From: Yoonia vestfoldensis DSM 16212
Lineage (GTDB): Bacteria > Pseudomonadota > Alphaproteobacteria > Rhodobacterales > Rhodobacteraceae
Reading direction: 5' to 3'
DNA length: 64,000 bases
Assembly (NCBI RefSeq): GCF_000382265.1
Contig: NZ_KB907977.1
Location: 62,001-126,000, forward strand
Positions 24,030 to 32,980 of the stretch are shown here, one piece after another. The notes under the pieces are model-generated. The model saw only the letters and a program-made list of their open reading frames with translations, was not told the DNA's origin and searched no databases. How positions within the stretch are numbered: position 1 is the first letter of the stretch; each line of letters opens with the position of its first letter. Made by a program: the position numbers and the translations under genes.

Positions 24030-25348
24030 TGCAGACGACTTTCACACCAGAGCAACTGGCCGATCCCGGCACGGCGCGGGCCAACCAGATCCTGCGGACC
24101 TGCGTGCATTGCGGGTTTTGCACGGCGACCTGCCCGACCTACCAGATTTTGGGCGATGAATTGGACAGCCCGCGTGGCCGGATTTACCTGATCAAAGACA
24201 TGCTGGAAAACGAGCGTGTGCCCGATGCCAAGACGGTCAAACACATCGACCGCTGCCTGTCGTGTCTGGCCTGCATGACGACGTGCCCGTCCGGCGTGCA
24301 TTACATGCATCTGGTCGATCATGCCCGCGCCTATATCGAAAAGAATTATGACCGGCCGTGGTCGGACCGGGCCTTGCGCTGGATTCTGGCGCAGGTGCTG
24401 CCCTATCCGATGCGGTTCCGGCTGGCGCTGCTGGGGGCCAAGATCGGGCGGCCATTCGCGCGGTTCATGCCCGACCCGCGCCTGCGCGCGATGCTGGAGA
24501 TGGCGCCGCGCACGATACCGCCGGTCAGCCGCAATGACGATCCGCAGACCTTTGCCGTGGCGGAAAAGAAGATGCGCGTCGCGCTCATGACGGGTTGCGC
24601 GCAAAAGGCGCTGAACACCGATATCAACGATGCCACGATCCGGCTGCTGACCAGATTCGGGGCCGAGGTTGTCGTGGCGAAAGGGGCGGGCTGTTGCGGG
24701 GCCTTGACGCATCACATGGGCAAGGAAAAGGAAAGCCACGCCGCCGCCGCCGCCAATATCCGCGCCTGGGTGCGCGAGATGGATCAGGGGGGCTTGGATG
24801 CTATCGTAATCAATACCTCGGGCTGCGGGACGACGGTCAAGGACTACGGGCATATGTTCCGCAATGATCCGCTGGCCGCCGATGCCGCGCGCGTTGCCGC
24901 GATCGCGATGGATGTGTCCGAAGTGCTGATGAAACTCGACCTGCCTGCGGGTGCCGATAAAGGCACCAAAGTCGCCTATCATGCCGCCTGTTCGCTGCAG
25001 CATGGCCAGAAGATCAAGACTTTCCCGAAGGATTTGCTGAAAAAGGCCGGTTTCACAGTGCTGGAACCTGCAGACAGCCACCTGTGCTGCGGGTCGGCCG
25101 GCACCTATAATCTGATGCAGCCCGAGATTTCCAAGCAGCTGAAGGCCCGCAAGGTCAAGACGCTGGAGGCGCTGGTGCCCGATATCATCGCCGCAGGCAA
25201 TATCGGCTGCATGATGCAGATCGGCAGCGGGACGGGCGTGCCGATTGTCCACACCGTCGAATTGCTGGATTGGGCGACGGGCGGGCCGCAGCCGCCTGCG
25301 CTGACGGCACCTGGTAAAACTGCACCGCCAGTGCCGATCCTGCGCTAG
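24029..25348 (+). CDS. glcF: Glycolate oxidase iron-sulfur subunit GlcF
   Basis: 439 residues. Two ferredoxin-type clusters: C-x2-C-x2-C-x3-C-P at CVHCGFCTATCP (residues 25-36) and CLSCLACMTTCP (residues 75-86). Two CCG domains follow with CCGALTHHMG and CCGSAGTYNL. It transfers electrons from GlcDE to the quinone pool. Starts within the glcE stop. No terminator was found before the next gene 55 bases downstream. Confidence 0.95.
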   Translation: MQTTFTPEQLADPGTARANQILRTCVHCGFCTATCPTYQILGDELDSPRGRIYLIKDMLENERVPDAKTVKHIDRCLSCLACMTTCPSGVHYMHLVDHARAYIEKNYDRPWSDRALRWILAQVLPYPMRFRLALLGAKIGRPFARFMPDPRLRAMLEMAPRTIPPVSRNDDPQTFAVAEKKMRVALMTGCAQKALNTDINDATIRLLTRFGAEVVVAKGAGCCGALTHHMGKEKESHAAAAANIRAWVREMDQGGLDAIVINTSGCGTTVKDYGHMFRNDPLAADAARVAAIAMDVSEVLMKLDLPAGADKGTKVAYHAACSLQHGQKIKTFPKDLLKKAGFTVLEPADSHLCCGSAGTYNLMQPEISKQLKARKVKTLEALVPDIIAAGNIGCMMQIGSGTGVPIVHTVELLDWATGGPQPPALTAPGKTAPPVPILR

Positions 25349-25403
25349 CGTCACAATCCTGCCTTGTGTATCATCAACCCATCGGACGAGGATGGGAGAC
25401 AGG

Positions 25404-26213
25404 ATGCGCCAGTTGATAGCGTCGGCTTTGATGGTTCTGACCAGTGCCTTTGCGGCGACGGCGCAGGAACGCGAACTTGTCACGTTGCAGACAAGGCAGG
25501 ACAGCGAAGGCTGGGAGGCCGTAGGCAGGCTTGATATCGCAGGCAAGGGATTTTGCACGGCAGCGCTGATTCGCGAACGGCTGATCCTGACGGCGGCACA
25601 TTGTCTTTATGACAGCGACGGATCGTTGATCGCGGCGGACAGGTTCGAATTCCGTGCCGGACTTCGCGACGGGCGCGCTGCGGCGACGCGAGGGGTGCAG
25701 CGCGCCGTGGCCCACCCCGATTACATGCACGACGAAGCGCTGACCCGCGCATCAGCCGTGGCGATGGATATCGCCGTGCTCGAGCTTGACAGGCCGATCC
25801 GCGAAACCCGCTTGCGGCCTTATCTGATCGCAGAGCGGCCCCTGACCGGCGACGAGGTCGGCGTTGTGTCCTATGGGCGCGGGCGCGAAGAAGCCCCTAG
25901 CCTGCAAGAGGTGTGCAGCGTGCTGGGCCGGCAGACCGGCGTCATCATCATGACCTGCGATGTCGATTATGGGTCCAGCGGATCGCCCGTGTTCATCGTA
26001 CGCGACGGGGAAACACGGATCGCGTCGGTGGTATCCGCCATGGCGCATGTCGGTGGGGAAAAGGTGTCGCTTGGCACCTCGCTCGCAGAGCCGCTGACCA
26101 CGCTGATGGCACATTTCGCCTCGGTCGCACCGGCGCGCCCGGGCGGCACCCAGCGGGTCATGACACTGGGCGAGCGTAACGACACCGGCGCCAAGTTCGT
26201 CACCATCGACTAG
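25404..26213 (+). CDS. Secreted trypsin-like serine protease
   Basis: 269 residues with a signal peptide (LIASALMVLTSAFAATAQ, cleavage after about residue 20). The chymotrypsin-fold triad is complete: His in LTAAHC (about 69), Asp in MDIAVLELD (about 122), Ser in GSSGSPV (about 193). GGGAG precedes the ATG at 25404; an in-frame ATG at 25392 would lengthen the signal peptide by four residues. Exported protease of unknown target. Confidence 0.87.
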   Translation: MRQLIASALMVLTSAFAATAQERELVTLQTRQDSEGWEAVGRLDIAGKGFCTAALIRERLILTAAHCLYDSDGSLIAADRFEFRAGLRDGRAAATRGVQRAVAHPDYMHDEALTRASAVAMDIAVLELDRPIRETRLRPYLIAERPLTGDEVGVVSYGRGREEAPSLQEVCSVLGRQTGVIIMTCDVDYGSSGSPVFIVRDGETRIASVVSAMAHVGGEKVSLGTSLAEPLTTLMAHFASVAPARPGGTQRVMTLGERNDTGAKFVTID

Positions 26214-26216
26214 GGT

Positions 26217-26246
26217 CTTGAAACGCCGCATTTCCTTTCCCAGATA
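26217..26246 (+). promoter_or_regulatory. Heat-shock (sigma32/RpoH-type) promoter of hsp20
   Basis: CTTGAAA (26217-26223), 15 bases, CCCAGATA (26239-26246). This matches the RpoH pattern CTTGAAA-N(13-17)-CCCATnTa except for one base, and lies about 95 bases before the small heat-shock gene. The -35 begins three bases after the protease stop. Confidence 0.65.
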
Positions 26247-26343
26247 AACGTCAGCGGGGTGCCAATACCGGGCCCCGCCACACCGGTCTGTCCAGACATG
26301 GAAGGCCAGACAATGTTATCGCTTGATGAAAAGGATGACCAAG

Positions 26344-26811
26344 ATGCGTAGTTTCGACCTGACCCCCCTTTACCGTGCCACTGTCGGTTTCGACCAGATC
26401 GCCGACCTGCTGGACCGTGCGCTGGCCACCGATGTGGGCCAGAACAGCTATCCCCCCTATAACATCGAAAAAACCGCCGATGACGGCTGGCGCATTTCCA
26501 TCGCCGTGGCCGGTTTCGCCGACCATGAGCTTGCCATCGAGGTGAAGGACCGCGCGCTGCATGTCACCGCCCGCAAGGACGGCGACGACAGCGACCGCAA
26601 ATTCCTGCATCGCGGCATTGCCACCCGTGCTTTTGAGCGGCGGTTCCATCTGGCCGACCATGTCGAGGTGACGGGTGCCTTGCATGAAAACGGCATGCTG
26701 CATATCGATCTTGTGCGCGAAGTGCCCGAGGCGCTGAAGCCCCGCCGGATCGCGATCGCGCCTGCGCGTAAATCCGAGGCCAATCTGGTCGAGGCCAAGT
26801 CGGTGAACTGA
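26344..26811 (+). CDS. Small heat-shock protein, Hsp20/IbpA family
   Basis: 155 residues, an alpha-crystallin-domain chaperone that holds unfolding proteins. The N-terminus MRSFDLTPLYRATVGFDQI and the PPYNIEKTADDGWRISIAV segment match the IbpA/HspH group, and the domain ends with the A-x-x-x-N-G-x-L-like HENGMLHIDL (about residues 118-127). The C-terminal I-x-I anchor is present as RIAIAPAR. Start 26344 is preferred over 26323 because the longer N-terminus is atypical. Preceded by a sigma32-like promoter. Confidence 0.9.
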   Translation: MRSFDLTPLYRATVGFDQIADLLDRALATDVGQNSYPPYNIEKTADDGWRISIAVAGFADHELAIEVKDRALHVTARKDGDDSDRKFLHRGIATRAFERRFHLADHVEVTGALHENGMLHIDLVREVPEALKPRRIAIAPARKSEANLVEAKSVN

Positions 26812-26844
26812 TCCGCCGCTTACGCGACGGAGCTCTCCGCGCGG

Positions 26845-26869
26845 GAGTATTTTTGGAAAAAAGAAGTTG
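26845..26869 (+). repeat. Repeat R2, copy a
   Basis: 25 bases identical to 42570-42594: GAGTATTTTTGGAAA followed by AAAGAAGTTG. It lies between the convergent genes hsp20 and polA, just ahead of the terminator. The other copy also lies in an intergenic region, next to a divergent pair. Confidence 0.8.
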
Positions 26870-26871
26870 CG

Positions 26872-26901
26872 GGCGCGGGGGTTGACCTCGCGCCTTTTTT
26901 T
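26872..26901 (+). terminator. Rho-independent terminator of hsp20
   Basis: Stem GGCGCG (26872-26877) with CGCGCC (26889-26894), extendable by inner G-C pairs, followed by seven T. The T-tract runs into the polA stop codon on the opposite strand. Confidence 0.8.
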
Positions 26902-29711
26902 CAATGTGCGGTGGCCCAGTTGGGCCCTTGGCCTGCATCCACGGCCAGTTTGACGTCGAGTTTGACGGCCGGGTCGCTGGCGGTTTCCATCACCTGCCGC
27001 GCGATGCCGATCAGGTCCTCGGCGGCGGTTGCATCGACCTCGAACAGCAATTCGTCATGGACCTGCAGCAGCATCTTGGCGGGCAGACCGGCGATGGCCT
27101 TTGGCATTCGGATCATCGCGCGGCGGATCACATCGGCGGCGGTGCCCTGGATGGGCGCGTTGATCGCGGCGCGTTTGGCGAAACCGGCCTGCGGGCCTTT
27201 GGCGTTGATTTCAGGCGTGTTGATGCGGCGGCCGAAGAGGGTCTGGACGTAGCCGTAATCCTTGGCGAAGGCGATCGTGTCGTCCATATATTGCCGGATG
27301 CCGGGGAAGCGTTCGAAATAGCGGTCGATGAAGCCTTGGGCATCACTGCGCGGGATACGCAGGTTGCGCGCAAGGCCAAAGCCCGAAATCCCGTAGATCA
27401 CCCCGAAGTTGATCGCCTTGGCCTGACGGCGGATGTCGGGCGTCATCTGGTCGAGCGGCACGTCAAACATTTCCGACGCCGTCATGGCATGGATGTCGAT
27501 CCCGTCGAGGAAGGCCTGTTTCAGCGCATCGATCCCCGCGATATGCGCGAGGATGCGCAATTCGATCTGGCTGTAGTCGAGACTGACGATCACATTGCCG
27601 GGGGCTGCGACGAAGGCTTCGCGGATGCGCCGCCCTTCCTCGGACCGGACGGGGATGTTTTGCAGGTTCGGATCGGTCGAGGCGAGCCGACCGGTGATCG
27701 CCCCCGCGATGGAATAGGACGTGTGAACGCGGCCCGTGTCGGGGTTGATGTGGTCCTGCAGCGCGTCCGTATAGGTCGATTTCAGTTTCGCCAATTGCCG
27801 CCAGTCGAGGATTCGCCGTGGCAGGTCGTGGATCGTGGCGAGGTCTTCGAGCACATCGGCACCGGTGGAATAGGCACCTGTCTTGCCTTTGGCGGGCAGT
27901 TTGCCATCGGGCATCGCAAGGCCGAGTTCATCGAACAGGATTTCGCCCAGCTGTTTGGGCGAGCCCACGTTGAACGGGCGGCCTGCCATTTTCTGGATCT
28001 CGTCCTCGAGTCCCGCCATCTTTTGTGCAAAGGCATTGGACATGCGCGACAGCGTATCGCGGTCGACCTTGATACCGTGCATTTCCATCTGCGCCAGCAC
28101 CGGCACCAGCGGGCGTTCCAGCGTTTCATAGACCGTGGTGACGCGGTTCAGATGTAGTTGCGGCTTGAAGGTCTGCCACAGGCGCAGGGTGACATCGGCG
28201 TCTTCGGCGGCGTATTTCACCGCATCGGCGACCGGCACGCGATCAAAGGTCACGGCGGATTTGCCGGTGCCCAGAAGCGGCTTGATCGGGATCGGCGTGT
28301 GGCCCAGATAGCGTTCGGACAGCGTGTCCATGCCGTGATTATGCAGGCCCGCATGCATCGCGTAGGACATCAGCATCGTGTCGTCGATGGGCGCGACATG
28401 GATATCGAGAAGCGCGAAGATCTTGGCATCGTATTTCATGTTCTGCCCGATCTTGAGGATGCTCGCATCCTCCAGCACAGGTTTGAGCATGGCCAGGCAT
28501 TGCGCCATGTCCATCTGCCCTTCGGCCCGCGCATCGGAGCCGAAAAGGTCATCCGCCCCCGCCTTATGCGCGAGCGGGATATAGCAGGCCTGCCCTGCCG
28601 CCACGCAAAGCGAGATCCCAACCAGATCGGCGCGCATTTCATCCAGCGCCGTGGTTTCGGTATCGACGGCGACATGGCCAGCCTCGTAAATCCGGTCGAT
28701 CCAGACCTGCAAGGCAGCGGCATCGCGCACGCATTCATAGCTGTCCGCGTCGAAAGGCACGGCTTCGGCGGCGGCGGTTTCGGTCGCGGGGGCAGGCGCC
28801 TCGATCACGGGGGCCGCGACGCCCAGCTTGTCCGCGATCCGTTTGGACACGGTGCGGAATTCCATCTTGGCCAGAAACGCCAAGAGTGTGTCGGGATCCG
28901 GCGTGCGGATTTCCAGATCGTCCAGCCCGAAATCCAGCGCCATGTCGCAGTCCAGCTGGACCAGTTTCTTGGACAATTCGATCTGCGCGCGGTGGTTGAC
29001 CAACGTCTCGCGGCGTTTGGGTTGCTTGATCTCGCCTGCGCGGTCGAGGAGGCTTTCCAGATCGCCGAATTCGTTGATCAGCAAGGCGGCGGTCTTGATC
29101 CCGATGCCCGGCGCCCCAGGCACGTTATCGACAGAATCGCCCGCCAGCGCCTGCACATCGACGACGCGGTCGGGATAGACGCCGAATTTTTCGAACACGC
29201 CGTCGCGGTCGATGCGCTTGTTCTTCATCGGGTCGAGCATTTCGACGCCGTCGCCAACCAGTTGCATCAGGTCCTTGTCGGAACTGACGATGGTCACACG
29301 GCCCCCCGCACGGCGCGCCTGATGCGCAAGGGTCGCGATAATGTCGTCGGCCTCGAACCCTTCGACCTCTTCGCAGGCGATGTTGAAGGCGCGGGTCGCA
29401 TCGCGGGTCAGCGGGATCTGCGGGCGCAATTCCTCGGGCATCGCCTCGCGGTTGGCCTTGTACTGGTCGAACATGTCGTTGCGGAACGTGTGGCTGCCCT
29501 TGTCGAAGATCACCGCGACATGGGTTGCCGCATCCGCGCCGGAATTGTTTTCGACATAGCGTTGCAGCATGTTCACAAAGCCGCTGACAGCGCCCACCGG
29601 CAGACCATCGGATTTGCGCGTGAGCGGTGGCAGCGCGTGATAGGCGCGAAAGATGAATGCCGATCCGTCGATCAGATGCAGGTGACAGCCTTTGCCGAAT
29701 TGGGTTGTCAT
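26901..29711 (-). CDS. polA: DNA polymerase I
   Basis: 936 residues with all three domains. The 5'-3' exonuclease has the NVPGAPGIGIKTAALL helix-hairpin-helix region (about 186-201). The proofreading 3'-5' exonuclease is intact: Exo I VDTETT, Exo II in KIGQNMKYD, Exo III YAAEDAD. Polymerase motif A is SLDYSQIELRILAH and motif C is QVHDELLFEV. GGAGGG lies six bases before 29711. The proofreading residues are lost in many relatives but kept here. A 59-residue zinc-finger gene lies directly upstream. Confidence 0.97.
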   Translation of the reverse strand: MTTQFGKGCHLHLIDGSAFIFRAYHALPPLTRKSDGLPVGAVSGFVNMLQRYVENNSGADAATHVAVIFDKGSHTFRNDMFDQYKANREAMPEELRPQIPLTRDATRAFNIACEEVEGFEADDIIATLAHQARRAGGRVTIVSSDKDLMQLVGDGVEMLDPMKNKRIDRDGVFEKFGVYPDRVVDVQALAGDSVDNVPGAPGIGIKTAALLINEFGDLESLLDRAGEIKQPKRRETLVNHRAQIELSKKLVQLDCDMALDFGLDDLEIRTPDPDTLLAFLAKMEFRTVSKRIADKLGVAAPVIEAPAPATETAAAEAVPFDADSYECVRDAAALQVWIDRIYEAGHVAVDTETTALDEMRADLVGISLCVAAGQACYIPLAHKAGADDLFGSDARAEGQMDMAQCLAMLKPVLEDASILKIGQNMKYDAKIFALLDIHVAPIDDTMLMSYAMHAGLHNHGMDTLSERYLGHTPIPIKPLLGTGKSAVTFDRVPVADAVKYAAEDADVTLRLWQTFKPQLHLNRVTTVYETLERPLVPVLAQMEMHGIKVDRDTLSRMSNAFAQKMAGLEDEIQKMAGRPFNVGSPKQLGEILFDELGLAMPDGKLPAKGKTGAYSTGADVLEDLATIHDLPRRILDWRQLAKLKSTYTDALQDHINPDTGRVHTSYSIAGAITGRLASTDPNLQNIPVRSEEGRRIREAFVAAPGNVIVSLDYSQIELRILAHIAGIDALKQAFLDGIDIHAMTASEMFDVPLDQMTPDIRRQAKAINFGVIYGISGFGLARNLRIPRSDAQGFIDRYFERFPGIRQYMDDTIAFAKDYGYVQTLFGRRINTPEINAKGPQAGFAKRAAINAPIQGTAADVIRRAMIRMPKAIAGLPAKMLLQVHDELLFEVDATAAEDLIGIARQVMETASDPAVKLDVKLAVDAGQGPNWATAH

Positions 29712-29751
29712 GACGTCCCTCCGTTCCGGCGACACTGTGGCTTGGGCAAGG

Positions 29752-29931
29752 TCAGACCTTACCTTCGAAATCCTTGTGGATCAGCTTGGCATCGCAATAG
29801 GGGCATTCGACCCAGCCGCGATCCTGCGGGATTTGCAGCCAGACCCGCGGGTGGCCAAGCGCACCTTCGCCACCGTCGCAGGACACACGCCAGTCTTGCA
29901 CGATGCGGGTCTCGGGGGCGGGTGTGGTCAT
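29752..29931 (-). CDS. Zinc-finger CHCC domain protein (59 residues)
   Basis: Short gene, translation [18 protein letters not shown]... ending ...KDFEGKV. The zinc site C-x(n)-H-x(n)-C-P-Y-C (Cys18, His26, Cys44, Cys47) matches the zf-CHCC family related to the NDUFS6 subunit of complex I. The sequence after the first Cys ([15 protein letters not shown]) is the usual strand pair of that fold. It ends 40 bases before the polA start on the same strand. Role in bacteria mostly unassigned. Confidence 0.88.
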   Translation of the reverse strand: MTTPAPETRIVQDWRVSCDGGEGALGHPRVWLQIPQDRGWVECPYCDAKLIHKDFEGKV

Positions 29932-30017
29932 GGATATTGCCTGTCTGATTGCCGCGGGGCGCTGCCCGCCTTATGTGTCACCCTATACCGCAGCTGCGGC
30001 AAAGGGGAAAGACCAGC

Positions 30018-30941
30018 ATGACCGACAATGCCATCGAACTCACGGGGTTGCGCAAGACCTACGCCGCGACCGCCCGCGCACCTGCGCATGAAGCGCTGAA
30101 AGGCATCGACCTGAATATCCCGCGCGGGTCGATCTTCGGCCTTCTGGGGCCGAACGGGGCGGGAAAATCGACGCTGATCAACATTCTGGCGGGGCTGGTG
30201 GTGAAATCGGCTGGCACGGTGAAAATCTGGGGCTTTGATCAGGACAAGAATCCGCGCCAGTCGCGCGCGGCCATTGGGATCATGCCGCAGGAACCGAATC
30301 TTGACCCGTTCTTTACCCCTGCCGGGTCGCTGGACGTGCAGGCAGGGCTTTACGGTGTGCCGAAATCGCAGCGGCGGACGGCGGAAATTCTTGATCTGAT
30401 CGGGCTGACCGACAAGGCCGACGCCTATGCGCGCTCGCTCTCGGGCGGTATGCGGCGCAGGTTGCTGCTGGGCAAGGCACTGGTGCATTCGCCCCAAATT
30501 CTGGTGCTGGACGAACCGACGGCAGGCGTCGATATCGCGCTGCGCAACATGCTCTGGGATAATGTGCGCAAGCTCAACGAGGATGGCATGACCATCATCC
30601 TGACGACGCATTACCTCGAAGAAGCGCAAGAAATGTGCGACGAGATCGCGATCATCAACCATGGCGCTGTGGTGATCCGCGACAGCACCAGCAACCTTCT
30701 GGGGCGGCTTGACAGCAAGACGCTGGTGATCACACCGACGAAAGCCGCCACCCTGCCCGCCCTGCCTGCCGGGATTACCGGACAGGCGCATGACGACGGG
30801 CGGCTGAGTTTCACCTACAGCGCAGGGGCGACACCCGCTGACGCGATCCTGTCGCTGGTGCGCGACGCGGGCATTACCATCAAGGACGTGCAAAGCCGCG
30901 AGGCCGATCTGGAAGACGTGTTCCTGTCACTGACGTCCTGA
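30018..30941 (+). CDS. ABC transporter ATP-binding protein (ABC-2/DrrA type)
   Basis: 307 residues. Walker A GPNGAGKST (about 42-50), signature LSGGMRRRL, Walker B ILVLDEPTAGVD, switch His in TTHYLEEA, and the C-terminal DrrA-type extension of about 80 residues. This type usually has an ABC-2 permease just downstream. Here a HIT gene follows on the opposite strand, so the ATPase is orphaned in this window. GGGGAAAG precedes the ATG at 30018. Divergent from the zinc-finger gene. Confidence 0.9.
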   Translation: MTDNAIELTGLRKTYAATARAPAHEALKGIDLNIPRGSIFGLLGPNGAGKSTLINILAGLVVKSAGTVKIWGFDQDKNPRQSRAAIGIMPQEPNLDPFFTPAGSLDVQAGLYGVPKSQRRTAEILDLIGLTDKADAYARSLSGGMRRRLLLGKALVHSPQILVLDEPTAGVDIALRNMLWDNVRKLNEDGMTIILTTHYLEEAQEMCDEIAIINHGAVVIRDSTSNLLGRLDSKTLVITPTKAATLPALPAGITGQAHDDGRLSFTYSAGATPADAILSLVRDAGITIKDVQSREADLEDVFLSLTS

Positions 30942-30943
30942 CA

Positions 30944-31306
30944 TCAGCCTTGCAGCATCCGCCCCAATTGCCGGCCGCCGATGATGTGCAGGTGATAATG
31001 CGGCACGTCCTGCACGCCGTGGGTGCGGGCGTTGGCGATGGCGCGGAACCCTTGGGCCACATCGGTCAGGCGGCAGACCTCGGCCACGGCCTGCATGAAA
31101 CCGGCCTGTTCGGCGGGTGACGCGTCGCGCGCGAAATGGTCAAGGCTGACATAGGCCCCCTTGGGGATCACCAGCACATGCACGGGCGCTTGCGGGTTGA
31201 TATCGTTGAACGCCAGCGCATGGTCGTTTTCATAGACCGTCTGGTTGGGAATTTCCCCGCGCAGGATTTTCGCAAATATGTTCTGGTCGTCATACTCAAA
31301 GGTCAT
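30944..31306 (-). CDS. HIT (histidine triad) family protein
   Basis: 120 residues of the HINT-like nucleotide hydrolase group. The triad motif is H-Y-H-L-H (residues 106-110), preceded by the conserved FAKILRGEIPNQTVYEND N-terminus and the ALAFNDINPQAPVHVLVIPK strand. It lies ten bases downstream of the GT14-like gene, probably co-transcribed. Confidence 0.92.
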   Translation of the reverse strand: MTFEYDDQNIFAKILRGEIPNQTVYENDHALAFNDINPQAPVHVLVIPKGAYVSLDHFARDASPAEQAGFMQAVAEVCRLTDVAQGFRAIANARTHGVQDVPHYHLHIIGGRQLGRMLQG

Positions 31307-31315
31307 CGGTCTTCC

Positions 31316-32893
31316 TCAATCGACAAACAGGTGCGGCGTCTGTGCCAGCGTCAGCGCCGTGGCGTCATCCACCTCCAAAAACGCCGCGATGGCTGCCGCG
31401 TTCTCTTGATCACGGGCCGTTTCGCGCAGACGACCCGCATTCTTGAAACGGGCATCGCGGATCGCGTCGCGTTCATGGGTCATGTCACGCCGGATGGTGG
31501 GCAGCAAGCGCGCGAAGGTGGCAGGCGATGTCTGCGGCCCGGCAAGCCCGACGCGGATCGCGTGGCCGATCAGATAATCATCGCCAAGATCGCATTCGAT
31601 CTCGAGAAGGCGGACATCGGCGCGGTCTGCATGGAAATCCGCAATCAGATCCAGGCTCGATGTATCCAGACAGATCACCGCCTGCTCTGCGCGTTCGTGA
31701 TCGAACAGCATCCGCAAGAAGGCGCGCCTGTGCCGCCCGCGTTTGCCCAGCGACTTTTCGATGCCACCCATATCGGGCAGCGGCGTGTCCTCTTCGTTGA
31801 ACAGGTAGTCAAAGGCGGGAATTTCCGTATGGCGGCGGATCGCCTCGGTCAGCCGCTTGGCGACATGCCATTTCTTGCACACGATGATCCGCAAGGCGCG
31901 CCCCGGGCCGATCGCCGTTTCGGCCTCCCAGAATCGTGGCGCGAATCGGCGGCCGGTCCGCCCCCGTTCCGTCAGGAACCGGAACAGGGTACGCCCCTCG
32001 TTCGAAATCGTGAAATCCGTCCGGTCGCTGACATAAAGCGCGCCCAACGCCTGTTTCAGCCGGGTCGCGTCCGGGCTGATCTTGCGCGCGAACAGCGCAT
32101 CCTGCGCCAGCAGCAGATCCTCCTGATCGTTGTAGAACGACACCGGCATCCCGTAATCGCTGAACATCAGGAAAGTCAGTGTGCGATTCTCGATTTCGCG
32201 ACCGGGCACCAGATGGCGAACCAGCGTCTGAAAGAAAGTCTCGTCGGGGATCCAGGTCGTACGGAAGAACCGGGTCACATCGGGGCGCTTGCGGGTGAAA
32301 TCCAGCACCGCCTCGACGCTGCGGCGGCGCAGGCACCACCACTGGCTGCCGATCATGACCTGAATGCCCGGCGGCAAGGGCCGGGTAATGCCGAACCTTT
32401 TCTGCACGGCGAAGGCGGCATAAAACCTCCGTTTCTGCGTGCGTTCGTTGAAATAATGGCGGTAGATCAGCCGTTCTTCGCGAAAGCCGGTCTTGATCCA
32501 GTCGCTGTCGAAGAAATCGAAACTTTCGATGTAATCCCTGTCGCTCTCGTCAAGGAACCTGTGCGCATAAAGCGCGGATTTGATCGGCATGCAATCGCCG
32601 GAGACCATGTAGAAATGGGTCGCGCGGTCGAAAGCGGACAGCGCCACCTGCAACGTGCGCAGGGTCGCCTCTACAAGGCTCCATGCGCCCCAGCCGCATT
32701 TCACACGGCGCTTGACGAAAGCGACACTGGGATTGTCTGCAAGCCCCGCCGTGATCCGGCGGTAATCGGCGGGGTCGGCGGAGGCGTCGAAATGGATCGC
32801 TACGTAATCACCGGCCGCCGTCAGCCGCGCAACCTGATCCAGAACGGCATCAGGGTCCTTGTGACACAGCAGGATAAAGGCGACACGTGCCAT
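31316..32893 (-). CDS. GT14-like (Core-2/I-branching type) glycosyltransferase
   Basis: 525 residues. The N-terminal about 270 residues match the Branch/GT14 fold: ILLCHKD, YVAIHFDASAD, VSGDCMPI, and SQWWCLRR with WIPDETFFQTL. These enzymes add GlcNAc or Xyl to acceptors. The C-terminal 230 residues are a second domain (DUF5927/5928-like as far as I remember the names), rich in Arg, perhaps a kinase- or sulfotransferase-like fold; unassigned. No signal peptide, so cytoplasmic. Divergent from a sulfotransferase, suggesting modification of a surface glycan. Confidence 0.78.
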   Translation of the reverse strand: MARVAFILLCHKDPDAVLDQVARLTAAGDYVAIHFDASADPADYRRITAGLADNPSVAFVKRRVKCGWGAWSLVEATLRTLQVALSAFDRATHFYMVSGDCMPIKSALYAHRFLDESDRDYIESFDFFDSDWIKTGFREERLIYRHYFNERTQKRRFYAAFAVQKRFGITRPLPPGIQVMIGSQWWCLRRRSVEAVLDFTRKRPDVTRFFRTTWIPDETFFQTLVRHLVPGREIENRTLTFLMFSDYGMPVSFYNDQEDLLLAQDALFARKISPDATRLKQALGALYVSDRTDFTISNEGRTLFRFLTERGRTGRRFAPRFWEAETAIGPGRALRIIVCKKWHVAKRLTEAIRRHTEIPAFDYLFNEEDTPLPDMGGIEKSLGKRGRHRRAFLRMLFDHERAEQAVICLDTSSLDLIADFHADRADVRLLEIECDLGDDYLIGHAIRVGLAGPQTSPATFARLLPTIRRDMTHERDAIRDARFKNAGRLRETARDQENAAAIAAFLEVDDATALTLAQTPHLFVD

Positions 32894-32980
32894 GGTGATC
32901 GTTCGTTCCGCGAATGGCTTTGTCGCGTCTTAGCGCGAAGAGCCATTGAAGTGACAGGGTTTCTTTGCCTTTATGACGCC

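Noticed and set aside
26247-26343. ROSE-type RNA thermometer in the hsp20 leader
   Set aside because: No U-x-G-C-U-type pairing with the Shine-Dalgarno could be seen; the promoter explains heat control adequately.
28158-29948. A 596-codon open frame opposite polA
   Set aside because: Antisense shadow; polA motifs on the other strand are unmistakable.
31136-32980. Long N-terminal extension of the sulfotransferase frame
   Set aside because: This part is antisense to the GT14-like gene and does not look like protein; the real start is at 32981.
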